This document shows positions 52,118-59,753 of a stretch of DNA of 64,000 nt, in pieces. The notes under the pieces were generated by a model. The model was not told where the DNA came from, did no database searches, and was given only the letters and a program-made list of their open reading frames with translations. The position numbers were made by a program, and so were the translations under genes. Within the stretch, counting starts at the first letter, position 1; each line of letters starts with the position of its first letter. Source of the DNA: Streptomyces sp. TSRI0107 (GTDB lineage: Bacteria; Actinomycetota; Actinomycetes; Streptomycetales; Streptomycetaceae). Where the stretch lies: NCBI RefSeq assembly GCF_001905845.1, contig NZ_LIVZ01000001.1, positions 806,001 to 870,000 on the forward strand, in the 5' to 3' direction.

Positions 52118-53046
52118 CCACCACGACCGCCAAGGCGAGCGCCCCCGCCCCCGCCGCCCAGCTCCCCGCCGGGCCCGCCCCCTCGGTGGTGCCGCGCGGC
52201 ACCCTGTACGCGGCGCTCGGGGTGGTGAGCTTCTCCTTCAGCTTCCCCGGCACGGTGTGGGCCCTCGACGGGTTCGGGCCGTGGAGCGCCATCGGGGTGC
52301 GCGGGGTGCTCGCCGCCGTCATCGCGCTCATCGCCCTCCTGGTCACCCGGGCGCCGCTGCCGGCCCGGGCCGACTGGCCCGCGCTCGCCGTCGTCGCGGG
52401 CGGCTGCGCGATCGGGTTCCCGCTGCTCACCACGCTCGCCCTGCAGACCTCCTCCACGGCGAACTCGGCGATCGTCATCGGGGCGCTGCCGATGGCCACG
52501 GCCGCGTTCTCCGCGGTCCTCACCCGGCGCCGGCCCTCGAAGGTGTTCTGGGCCGCGGCCCTGACCGGCGGGGCCACCGTGATCACCTTCACGCTCACGC
52601 AGAACCACGGCACACCGACCGTCGCCGACCTCTATCTCTTCGGCGCGCTCGTGGTCTGTGCGGCCGGATACGCCTTCGGCGGACGGCTGTCCGCGCACAT
52701 GCCGGGCTGGCGGGTCATCGCCTGGGGCGTGGTGCTCGCCGCGCCGGTCAACCTGGCCGTGTCCCTGTGGGCGCTGCCGCACGAGCCGGTGCACCTCACC
52801 GGCAAGGCGCTGGTCGGCATGGCGTACATCGCCGCCGTCTCGCAGTTCGGCGGGTTCGTCGTCTGGTACAAGGGCATGGGCCTCATCGGCGTCGCCCGGG
52901 CCAGCCAGCTCCAGCTGGCGCAGCCGCTGCTGACGCTCGTGTGGGCGGTGCTGCTGCTCGGTGAGGAGATCGGCGCGGCCGTTCCGCTGACCGCGGTCAT
53001 CGTGCTCACCTGCATCGTCGTCACCCAACGGGCCAGGGCGTCCTGA
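52114..53046 (+). CDS. dcsJ: EamA/DMT-family exporter, DcsJ-like
   Basis: The 310-residue transporter has ten helices in two EamA repeats (typical SFSFPGTVWALDGFGPWSAI, LALQTSSTANSAIVIGALPM). It starts 4 bp inside dcsG (ATGA). In the D-cycloserine cluster an EamA protein is thought to export the antibiotic and so give self-protection. It is the only visible resistance candidate here, since no D-Ala-D-Ala ligase gene is present. Confidence 0.85.
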   Translation: MTTTTAKASAPAPAAQLPAGPAPSVVPRGTLYAALGVVSFSFSFPGTVWALDGFGPWSAIGVRGVLAAVIALIALLVTRAPLPARADWPALAVVAGGCAIGFPLLTTLALQTSSTANSAIVIGALPMATAAFSAVLTRRRPSKVFWAAALTGGATVITFTLTQNHGTPTVADLYLFGALVVCAAGYAFGGRLSAHMPGWRVIAWGVVLAAPVNLAVSLWALPHEPVHLTGKALVGMAYIAAVSQFGGFVVWYKGMGLIGVARASQLQLAQPLLTLVWAVLLLGEEIGAAVPLTAVIVLTCIVVTQRARAS

Positions 53047-53171
53047 GCGCGGGTCCGCCTCCCGGCCGGGGGGCGGACCGCTGTCTTCTCGCCCCTCGAA
53101 CGGCCTGTTCTCTCCGCTGCGAGCGGGTGCTACTTTTCTCCGCGATCATGACCCGGGGGAAGGACGCATCG

Positions 53172-53906
53172 TTGAGCCGTCAGGCAGCCGCAGAGCAACT
53201 ACGAACCGCCACAGCCGAGATCGTCGAGGCGTACCACGCGGCGCTGACGCGGCTGGGCAGCCCGCTCGCGACGCGTGAGGACGCCTGGCAGCAGTGCCGC
53301 TACCAGGCCCGGAACATCGTGGCCGAGTGCGCGCAGTCGCTGGAGACCGGCCGGCCGGTGGAGGTCACGGGGGTCGGGGAGTACTCCCGGCTCCTCGGGG
53401 CGCACCGCGTCACCCAGCAGATCCCGGTCTCCGAGTCGGTGCGGGCGGCGGAGGTGCTCTGGGAGGCCATGCAGGACGCGGTCACCCGGGCCGCGGCCCT
53501 GGCGCCCGGGGAACGGCACGCGGTGCAGCAGGAGATCAGCACCGCCTTCCGTACGGCCACCGGGATGCGTCTCTACCAGGGGATCCGCGGATACGAGGAG
53601 GCCGCACGGCCGGCGGGCCCGGCCGGCCGGCCGGAGAGCGCGGACCGACCGGAGCGCCCGGAGCGTGGATCCGGGGAGGCGCCCGCGCCCGCGGCGGACG
53701 CGGAGTCGCAGGCGCTGGAGCTGCTCACGCTGCGGGAGCGGGAGATCCTGGAAGCGGTGCGGGAGGGGCTGACCAACCGGCAGATCAGCCGGCGCTTCGA
53801 GATCACCGAGGCGACCGTCAAACGGCATCTGCACAACGCGTACCGCAAGCTGGGCATCAACTCGCGGGTGCAGGCCCTCAACAAGACGTTCCCGGGACAG
53901 AGCTGA
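53172..53906 (+). CDS. RsbRD-like sensor domain plus LuxR helix-turn-helix regulator
   Basis: From TTG 53172 the product has 244 residues. The N-terminal helical domain (residues 1-140) resembles the RsbRD/sensor kinase-associated domain (QCRYQARNIVAECAQSLETG). A Pro/Glu/Arg-rich linker is followed by a LuxR-type HTH (LTLREREILEAVREGLTNRQ). TTG 53172 has GGAAGGAC 6 bp upstream and was preferred over GTG 53127 and ATG 53148, since a TACTTT -10-like element lies at 53131-53136. It probably controls the cycloserine-type cluster. Confidence 0.8.
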   Translation: MSRQAAAEQLRTATAEIVEAYHAALTRLGSPLATREDAWQQCRYQARNIVAECAQSLETGRPVEVTGVGEYSRLLGAHRVTQQIPVSESVRAAEVLWEAMQDAVTRAAALAPGERHAVQQEISTAFRTATGMRLYQGIRGYEEAARPAGPAGRPESADRPERPERGSGEAPAPAADAESQALELLTLREREILEAVREGLTNRQISRRFEITEATVKRHLHNAYRKLGINSRVQALNKTFPGQS

Positions 53907-53931
53907 CCGCGCCGCTCGGTGCGGCGCGGTC
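53905..53931. terminator. perfect-stem terminator at the cluster end
   Basis: GACCGCGCCGC (53905-53915) pairs perfectly with GCGGCGCGGTC (53921-53931) around TCGGT. The arm begins in the LuxR stop codon. It lies between convergent genes and can stop both. Confidence 0.8.
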
Positions 53932-53981
53932 GGGGTGATCACAGATGGTGCGGGTGTCGCGCGGCCGGGGCCGGCGGGTGG

Positions 53982-54947
53982 TCAGACGAGGGCCGGTGCC
54001 AGGCCCAGGCCGAGCATCGCGCTCAGGTTCGCGACGTACTGGGTGACCATGAAGGCCCGGTAGGCGCCGCGCCGCCGCAGCCGGTCGGCGTGCGCGTGGC
54101 GGGCGGCCCGCATCACCCGGACGACCACCCACGCCGCCCCGAGCGCCACCGGCACCGCGACCACCAGGGCGGCCGGCGCCCACAGCAGGGCCAGCATCGG
54201 TGCGGCCGTGCCGACCGCGAGCGCACCGGCGACCGCCAGGGCCCGGGCGGCCCCCGGACCGTGCACGACCGCGACGGTGCGCCGGCCGCCGGCCGCGTCC
54301 CCGCTGACGTCGCCCAGGTCCTTGACCACGGCGCCCACCAGGGCCATCCAGGCCGACATCACCCCGGCGACCAGCACGCCCGTGGCGGTCCAGCCGCTCC
54401 CGGACGCCGAGACACCCGCCCCGTACGCGGTCGCGCCCAGCCCGAACACCACCACCGCACAGCGCCCGCTGGAGCACTTCGCCTTCACCGGGTCGGCCGA
54501 GTACGCCCAGCCCAGCACCAGGAAGGCCGCCGTCCACGCCACGGTGCCCGGCCCCGTGAGTCCGGCCAGCAACAGGGCGGCGCAGGCCAGCAGGACGGTG
54601 GCGTTGGCGGCGGTGCGCTCGGGGAGGTCGCCCCGGGCGATCGGCCGCTGTGAGCCGTTGGCCCGGTCCTCGTGGACGTCGGCGACGCCGTTGAGGAGAT
54701 ACGCGCAGGCCACCGCGCACCACAGGGAGACCATGCCGAGGGCGGGCCGCACCAGGGAGTGCGGCAGTTGCGCCGCCGACACCACACCCACCACGAACCG
54801 CAGGAGGAAGGCCACCTGCACGACCGGTCGTGCCTCCCGCCAACAGAGGCGAACCGTTTCCGCCAGGGACTGCCACGTGGCGTGCCAGCGGAGATCCAGG
54901 ACTTGAGCCGGCCTGGTGGCGATCGCTTGCCCACTGAGATTGATCAC
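53982..54947 (-). CDS. UbiA-family prenyltransferase, membrane protein
   Basis: The best start (GTG 54947; the longer frame to 55055 is possible) gives about 321 residues and eight to nine helices. The first Asp-rich motif reads NGVADVHEDRANG and the second DLGDVSGD. These fit UbiA polyprenyl-diphosphate binding and magnesium chelation. The acceptor could be an aromatic acid, heme or decaprenyl-phosphate sugar; context gives no answer. It is convergent with the LuxR gene. Confidence 0.82.
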   Translation of the reverse strand: MINLSGQAIATRPAQVLDLRWHATWQSLAETVRLCWREARPVVQVAFLLRFVVGVVSAAQLPHSLVRPALGMVSLWCAVACAYLLNGVADVHEDRANGSQRPIARGDLPERTAANATVLLACAALLLAGLTGPGTVAWTAAFLVLGWAYSADPVKAKCSSGRCAVVVFGLGATAYGAGVSASGSGWTATGVLVAGVMSAWMALVGAVVKDLGDVSGDAAGGRRTVAVVHGPGAARALAVAGALAVGTAAPMLALLWAPAALVVAVPVALGAAWVVVRVMRAARHAHADRLRRRGAYRAFMVTQYVANLSAMLGLGLAPALV

Positions 54948-55064
54948 GGGCGCAACCCTAGGAATCGGCTCACAGCCCCCGCCATACAACCATCGGCGTA
55001 CACGGGGTGTACCACCGTGCCCCCAACCGCCGCTGTTCTCAGGGGGTTTGCGCACGTCCGGCGG

Positions 55065-56576
55065 TCACCGGCACGTGTCCCCGCCCCCCTCCGCGGGCAC
55101 CAGCCACGCCTTGCCCGCGGGCAGTTTCACCGGCTCGTCGGTGGTCTGGTCCCACAGGACGGCCGTGCCGCCCGCGACGTTGATGAGCAGGTAGGGGCGG
55201 TCCGGGTCCAGGGCGGGGCCCTCACCGGCCACGCCGCGCAGGGCGGTCGTGGTGCGCACGCACGTCCAGGACGGTTCGACGCCGAAGTACGGGGGCGGTG
55301 TCCCGCCGCGCTCGGCGGCGGCCTTGGTGCGTTCCGCCGCCCTGCCCGCCGAGTCCAGCGCGTAGCCGCCGGTGACGGCCAGGATGGCGAGGAAGACGGC
55401 CATGTGCAGGACGACGTTGGTGCGTTCGCCGGGTGCCGCGTAGAAGTGGTGGCGGTGCCGGGCCACGCCCCACCAGGCGGGCACCAGCAGCACGTAGGCC
55501 AGGATCGACAGCAGCTTCAGCGCGGCGAGGAACTGCCAGATGGGCGGGACGTCGAGATCGCTCGTGCTCAGGTCCAGCTCGTCGGCGTACAGGGCGTGGA
55601 GCACGGAGCCCGCGGCCACGAAGCTCGACACCACCACGGTGACCACGAGCGGGACGGCCCACGCCACCCACTCGCCCCACGTCCACTGCCGCACCAGCAG
55701 CCACAGTCCGGTGACGACGCCCGAGACCAGGGCCAGGTAGAAGACGTCCGACGGCCGCCAGCCCTCACCGCCGACGAGGCCCAGGGCGCCCGCCGTGAAG
55801 AAGCCGGACGCGACCAGGACCAGGACGGCGCCCATCATCCGGCCGTCGGGGAACAGCCGCCAGCCGGCCCGTGCGGTCCCCGCGACGCCGACGGCCGTCA
55901 GCAGCGCCCAGAACCACCAGCTCGCCGGGATGGCGTGGGAGGCACAGACCAGGGCCAGGGCCGGTACCAAGGCCCACGCGACCGCGTGGACGGTCCGGCG
56001 TTCGCCCTCCTCCTCCGGCCACCGCCGCACCGGGTCCTTCCACATGCCGTCCAGCGGCCGCACGGCCACCGCGGAGGGGTCGTCCCCCTGGTGCCCGGCG
56101 CGGGCCAGGCGCAGCGCCTGGCCCGCGGGGCCGGTGACCATGCCGCCGGCGTCGTAGGAGCCACGCGTCAGGGCCCAGCCGGCGAAGTGCCTGCGCCAGG
56201 AGGAGCGCAGGGCGAGCCGTCTGCGCCGCGCGTCGATGACCCGCCACGCCGAGCGCGTCTCCCGGTCGCGGTGCAGGTGCTCGGCGCGCAGCACGTACGC
56301 CTCCAGCCGCGCGGCGCGGGCCATCTTGCGGACCCGTTCGGCGGCGCCCCGGTCGCATCCCCTCGCGATGCCGAAGAGACGTACCTCGATCTGATAGACG
56401 CGCGAGCCGGGGTCGGGTTCGACGGCGTTTCCTAGGGGGCCCTGCCCGGCCGGGTGGTGGGAACGAACCGGCCAGTCGTGCCGGGCGAACCGGTCCTCGG
56501 CCTCCTGCCAGTCGTCCTCCCCGCCCCTGACCTCGACGAAGACGCGCACCCGCTGGTCGTAGCGTCCCTGCACCAT
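55065..56576 (-). CDS. multi-spanning membrane protein of unknown family
   Basis: The 503-residue protein has a cytoplasmic N-terminal domain (residues 1-190) with VFVEVRGGEDDWQEAEDRF-like ferredoxin-fold character. Nine or so membrane helices follow (e.g. AVAWALVPALALVCASHAIP, VTVVVSSFVAAGSVLHALY), and the protein ends in a small beta domain (YLLINVAGGTAVLWDQTTDE). No transporter or enzyme motif was recognised. ATG 56576 is followed by conserved-looking VQGRYDQRVRV. It lies 19 bp upstream of nothing coding but reads toward UbiA, so the two may be one unit. Confidence 0.7.
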   Translation of the reverse strand: MVQGRYDQRVRVFVEVRGGEDDWQEAEDRFARHDWPVRSHHPAGQGPLGNAVEPDPGSRVYQIEVRLFGIARGCDRGAAERVRKMARAARLEAYVLRAEHLHRDRETRSAWRVIDARRRRLALRSSWRRHFAGWALTRGSYDAGGMVTGPAGQALRLARAGHQGDDPSAVAVRPLDGMWKDPVRRWPEEEGERRTVHAVAWALVPALALVCASHAIPASWWFWALLTAVGVAGTARAGWRLFPDGRMMGAVLVLVASGFFTAGALGLVGGEGWRPSDVFYLALVSGVVTGLWLLVRQWTWGEWVAWAVPLVVTVVVSSFVAAGSVLHALYADELDLSTSDLDVPPIWQFLAALKLLSILAYVLLVPAWWGVARHRHHFYAAPGERTNVVLHMAVFLAILAVTGGYALDSAGRAAERTKAAAERGGTPPPYFGVEPSWTCVRTTTALRGVAGEGPALDPDRPYLLINVAGGTAVLWDQTTDEPVKLPAGKAWLVPAEGGGDTCR

Positions 56577-56665
56577 CGTTCCCCCCTCCTGCCACCACCT
56601 CCGGCGGGTGGCAGGGTAAGGGGCACACGAGTGTCATGGTCAACTTCCGGACAGGGCACCGCCCG

Positions 56666-58255
56666 TCACATCGGCGGGTTGCCGTGCTTGCGCTCCGGCA
56701 GCGGGACGTGCTTCGCGCGCAGCATCGCGAGGGAGCGGATCAGCACCGCGCGGGTCTCGCCGGGGTCGATGACGTCGTCGACCAGGCCGCGCTCGGCCGC
56801 GTAGTACGGGTGCATCAGCTCCGCCTTGTACTCCTTGATGAGCCGCGCGCGGGTGGTCTCCGGGTCGTCGGAGGCGGCGATCTCCCGGCGGAACACCACG
56901 TTCGCCGCGCCCTCCGCGCCCATCACGGCGATCTCGTTCGTCGGCCAGGCGAAGGAGAGGTCGGCGCCGATCGAGCGGGAGTCCATGACGATGTAGGCGC
57001 CGCCGTACGCCTTGCGCACGACCAGCGAGATCCGGGGCACGGTCGCGTTGCAGTAGGCGTACAGCAGCTTGGCGCCGTGGCGGATGATGCCGCCGTGCTC
57101 CTGGTCCACACCGGGCAGGAAGCCGGGCACGTCGACCAGGGTGACGAGGGGGATGTTGAAGGCGTCGCAGGTCTGCACGAAGCGGGCGGCCTTCTCGGAG
57201 CCGTGGATGTCGAGGACGCCGGCGAGCGCCGCGGGCTGGTTCGCGATCACGCCCACGACCTGGCCGTCCAGCCGGGCCAGCGCGCACACCACGTTGCGCG
57301 CCCAGGCCTCGTGGACCTCGAAGTACTCGCCGTCGTCGACGATCTCCTCGATCACCGTGCGCATGTCGTAGGCCTGCTGCGGGTCCGCCGGCACCAGGGT
57401 GGTCAGCGCGTCGGTGCGGCGGTCGGCGGGGTCGTCGGAGCGTACGGCGGGCGGCAGTTCGCGGTTGTTCTGCGGGAGCAGCGACAGCAGGTGACGGACG
57501 TCGGCCAGGCATTCGGCCTCGTCGTCGTAGGCGAAGCCGGACACGCCCGACAGTCCGGCGTGCACGTCGGCGCCGCCGAGGCCGTCGTGGGTGATCTTCT
57601 CGCCGGTCACCGCCTGGACGACGTCCGGGCCGGTGATGAACATCTGGGCGGTGCCGCGCACCATGAACACGAAGTCGGTGAGGGCGGGGGAGTAGGCGGC
57701 GCCGCCCGCGCACGGGCCGAGGATGACGCTGATCTGCGGGATCACCCCGGAGGAGCGGGTGTTGCGGCGGAAGATGCCGCCGTAGCCGGCGAGTGCCGTG
57801 ACGCCTTCCTGGATGCGGGCGCCGGCGCCGTCGCTCAGTCCGACGATGGGCGCGCCGGCCGCCTCCGCCAGATCCATCACCTTGTGGATCTTCTGGGCGT
57901 GGGCCTCGCCGAGGGCGCCGCCGAAGACCCGGAAGTCGTGGGCGTAGGCGAAGACCGTACGGCCGTGGACCAGGCCCCAGCCGATCACCACTCCGTCGCC
58001 GTGCGGCTTGCGGTCCTCCAGGCCGAAGCCGGTGGCGCGGTGCCGGCGCAGCGGCTCGATCTCGGTGAACGTGCCCTCGTCGAAGAGGAGCCGGAGGCGC
58101 TCGGGGGCGGTCAGCTTGCCCTTGGCGTGCTGGCGCCGCGTGGCGTCCGGGTCGGGGCCGCGGCTCAGCTCCTCCTTCAGCCGTGTCAACTCGTCGGTGG
58201 AGCGGCGTAGATCAGGCGCGGGGGCGATGGCGAGCAGTTCGTCGAAGGTCGTCAT
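56666..58255 (-). CDS. acyl-CoA carboxylase beta subunit (carboxyltransferase)
   Basis: The 529-residue carboxyltransferase carries the two crotonase-like halves. The N-half holds GFGLEDRKPHGDGVVIG and GLSDGAGARIQEG; the C-half holds VDVPGFLPGVDQEHGGIIRHG with GGA-type oxyanion loops, and AYGGAYIVMDSR. It transfers CO2 from biotin to acetyl- or propionyl-CoA and needs a biotinylated alpha subunit that is not in the window. ATG 58255. A role in fatty acid or polyketide precursor supply is standard. Confidence 0.93.
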   Translation of the reverse strand: MTTFDELLAIAPAPDLRRSTDELTRLKEELSRGPDPDATRRQHAKGKLTAPERLRLLFDEGTFTEIEPLRRHRATGFGLEDRKPHGDGVVIGWGLVHGRTVFAYAHDFRVFGGALGEAHAQKIHKVMDLAEAAGAPIVGLSDGAGARIQEGVTALAGYGGIFRRNTRSSGVIPQISVILGPCAGGAAYSPALTDFVFMVRGTAQMFITGPDVVQAVTGEKITHDGLGGADVHAGLSGVSGFAYDDEAECLADVRHLLSLLPQNNRELPPAVRSDDPADRRTDALTTLVPADPQQAYDMRTVIEEIVDDGEYFEVHEAWARNVVCALARLDGQVVGVIANQPAALAGVLDIHGSEKAARFVQTCDAFNIPLVTLVDVPGFLPGVDQEHGGIIRHGAKLLYAYCNATVPRISLVVRKAYGGAYIVMDSRSIGADLSFAWPTNEIAVMGAEGAANVVFRREIAASDDPETTRARLIKEYKAELMHPYYAAERGLVDDVIDPGETRAVLIRSLAMLRAKHVPLPERKHGNPPM

Positions 58256-58424
58256 TGCGGCACCGTAGGAGTCCGCTCTCGAACCCTTCGGTACGTCTCC
58301 TCGAACACGGCTCGACTCCCGCCTGATCGGGGACGGCCCGGCTCGGGCCGCGTACCGGCCGTGCGGGGGTGGTGCGGTGGGGGGTGCGGGGGTTGCGGGG
58401 GTGTGGCCGGGCGGGAGGGCCGGT

Positions 58425-59216
58425 TCAGTCCGCCGTGGCCGGGTACAGCGCGCGGTCCGGGTCGCCGGAGAGCACCGCCTGGTGCAGTTCCTGGAGGGTG
58501 GCGGACGGCTCCAGGCCCAGCTCGCGGACCAGGGAGCCGCGCAGGCGCTGGTACGCCTCCAGGGCGCGCCAGCTGCCGCCGCTGCGGTGCAGGGCCCGCA
58601 TCAGCTGGGCGCAGAAGCCCTCGTGGAGCGGGTGGCGGGCGGCCAGCACCCGCAGCTCCGGCACCACTTCGGCGTGCCGGCCGAGCCGCAGGTCCGCCTC
58701 GATGCGCCGCTCCAGAGCGGTGGTGCGCTCCTCGTTCAGCCGCAGCACCTCCAGTTCCAGCACCGAGCCGGCCGGTACGTCGACCAGGGCCGGGCCCTGC
58801 CAGAGGGCGAGCGCGCGGCGCAGCAGGTCGGAGGCCATGCGGTAGTCGCCGAGCTCGAAGGCGGTGCCGCCGTTCACGGCGAGCCGCTCGAACTCGTGGG
58901 CGTCCACGCGGCCCGGCTGCACCTGGAGCAGGTAGCCGCCGAACCGGGTGACCAGGACGTCCTTCGCGTGCCGCGGGTCACCGTCCAGCGCGGCGGTGAT
59001 CCTGCGGCGGAGCTGCAGGACGTACGTCTGCAGTGTGGTGGAGGCGCTGCGGGGGATGCTCTCGCCCCAGATCTCCTCCATCAGTGTGGGTACCGACACC
59101 ACTCGGTCGGCGTGCAGGGCGAGCAGCGCCAGCAACTGGCGGGGCTTGGCAGCACTCGGTACCACTGAGACGCCGCGCTCCTGCGCGGCGAGCGACCCCA
59201 GGACCTGGATCTCCAT
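58425..59216 (-). CDS. SARP-family (AfsR-type) transcriptional regulator
   Basis: The 263-residue SARP has an OmpR-type winged helix (residues 1-95; EEIWGESIPRSASTTLQTYV) and a bacterial transcriptional activation domain (BTAD, 96-250; RVDAHEFERLAVNGGTAFEL). It lacks the NB-ARC of full AfsR. SARPs bind direct repeats and activate antibiotic genes. It is divergent from the precursor-peptide gene, and tandem AGGTTCCC repeats lie upstream, so it likely activates the YcaO locus and perhaps itself. Confidence 0.92.
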   Translation of the reverse strand: MEIQVLGSLAAQERGVSVVPSAAKPRQLLALLALHADRVVSVPTLMEEIWGESIPRSASTTLQTYVLQLRRRITAALDGDPRHAKDVLVTRFGGYLLQVQPGRVDAHEFERLAVNGGTAFELGDYRMASDLLRRALALWQGPALVDVPAGSVLELEVLRLNEERTTALERRIEADLRLGRHAEVVPELRVLAARHPLHEGFCAQLMRALHRSGGSWRALEAYQRLRGSLVRELGLEPSATLQELHQAVLSGDPDRALYPATAD

Positions 59217-59276
59217 CGGTGTCCTCTCCCCGTTGGGTCACGGCCGCCGGCGTCCCCATGGCGGCCTTGCGGACTC

Positions 59277-59294
59277 AGGTTCCCGAGGTTCCCA
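59277..59294. promoter_or_regulatory. tandem AGGTTCCC direct repeats, candidate SARP site
   Basis: Two 9-bp copies, AGGTTCCCG and AGGTTCCCA, are directly adjacent, 61-78 bp upstream of the SARP start. The spacing of 9 bp differs from the usual 11-bp SARP period, so assignment is tentative. Confidence 0.3.
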
Positions 59295-59445
59295 TCGCGG
59301 GCGGTTCGCGGCCCAGTGAGCGAAGCACGACCGTAATCATGAAAATGTCATGGGTCGCCAGTGAGTGTCGCACTGACGGACGCCGGAGTTCCGGACGCAG
59401 ACTTCCGACCCAGACGCCGACGCGATCCGGTCGGCAGGTTCCTTT

Positions 59446-59464
59446 CCCCGCGGCTCTCGCGGGG
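59446..59464 (+). promoter_or_regulatory. leader hairpin before the precursor gene
   Basis: CCCCGCG and CGCGGGG pair around GCTCT, 68-86 bp before the precursor ATG. It could be an mRNA leader element or attenuator. Confidence 0.3.
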
Positions 59465-59531
59465 CTGTACCTCAGCGTACGTTCGGCAGCATTTCACTCG
59501 TGATCGGCTTGTTCATCTCTTGGGGGTAGGT

Positions 59532-59753
59532 ATGAACGTCACCGAAGAAGACCTTCGCTTCGCGGAACTCGCGGCGCGGACCGGGCTGGAGACCCGGACG
59601 GGCGGGCGGCTGGACGCTGACCTCGACGCGCTGCTCGCGCAGTTCGAGCCGGCCGGCGGGGAGTCCGTCAGGGTGGAGAGCCTGACCGCCGCCGATGTGA
59701 CGGAGGCCGGCTGGTGCATCTTCGCCGGCGACCTCACCCAGGCGGGTGCGTGA
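59532..59753 (+). CDS. candidate RiPP precursor peptide (YcaO substrate)
   Basis: The 73-residue peptide has an acidic leader (MNVTEEDLRFAELAARTGLE) and a C-terminal AADVTEAGWCIFAGDLTQAG core-like segment with the only Cys, at residue 62. VTEAG before the Cys resembles leader/core boundaries of azole-forming peptides. ATG 59532 with GGGGGTAGGT upstream. The cyclodehydratase gene starts on its stop codon (GTGA), so the two are co-translated. A thiazoline/thiazole at Cys62 is inferred; Thr69 is a further possible site. Confidence 0.8.
   Translation: MNVTEEDLRFAELAARTGLETRTGGRLDADLDALLAQFEPAGGESVRVESLTAADVTEAGWCIFAGDLTQAGA

Larger units (their letters stand above)
59217..59531. other. 315-bp divergent region between the SARP and the precursor gene
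   Basis: No gene is visible; a frame reaching back from the precursor to 59,361 is Arg-rich and lacks a ribosome site. It holds tandem 9-bp repeats AGGTTCCCG/AGGTTCCCA (59277-59294), a third AGGTTCC near 59,437, and a hairpin at 59446-59464. These are candidate SARP sites. Confidence 0.5.

Noticed and set aside
59361..59531. Longer precursor peptide starting at 59,361
   Set aside because: The extension is Arg-rich, crosses the leader hairpin and has no ribosome site, whereas ATG 59532 has a strong one.
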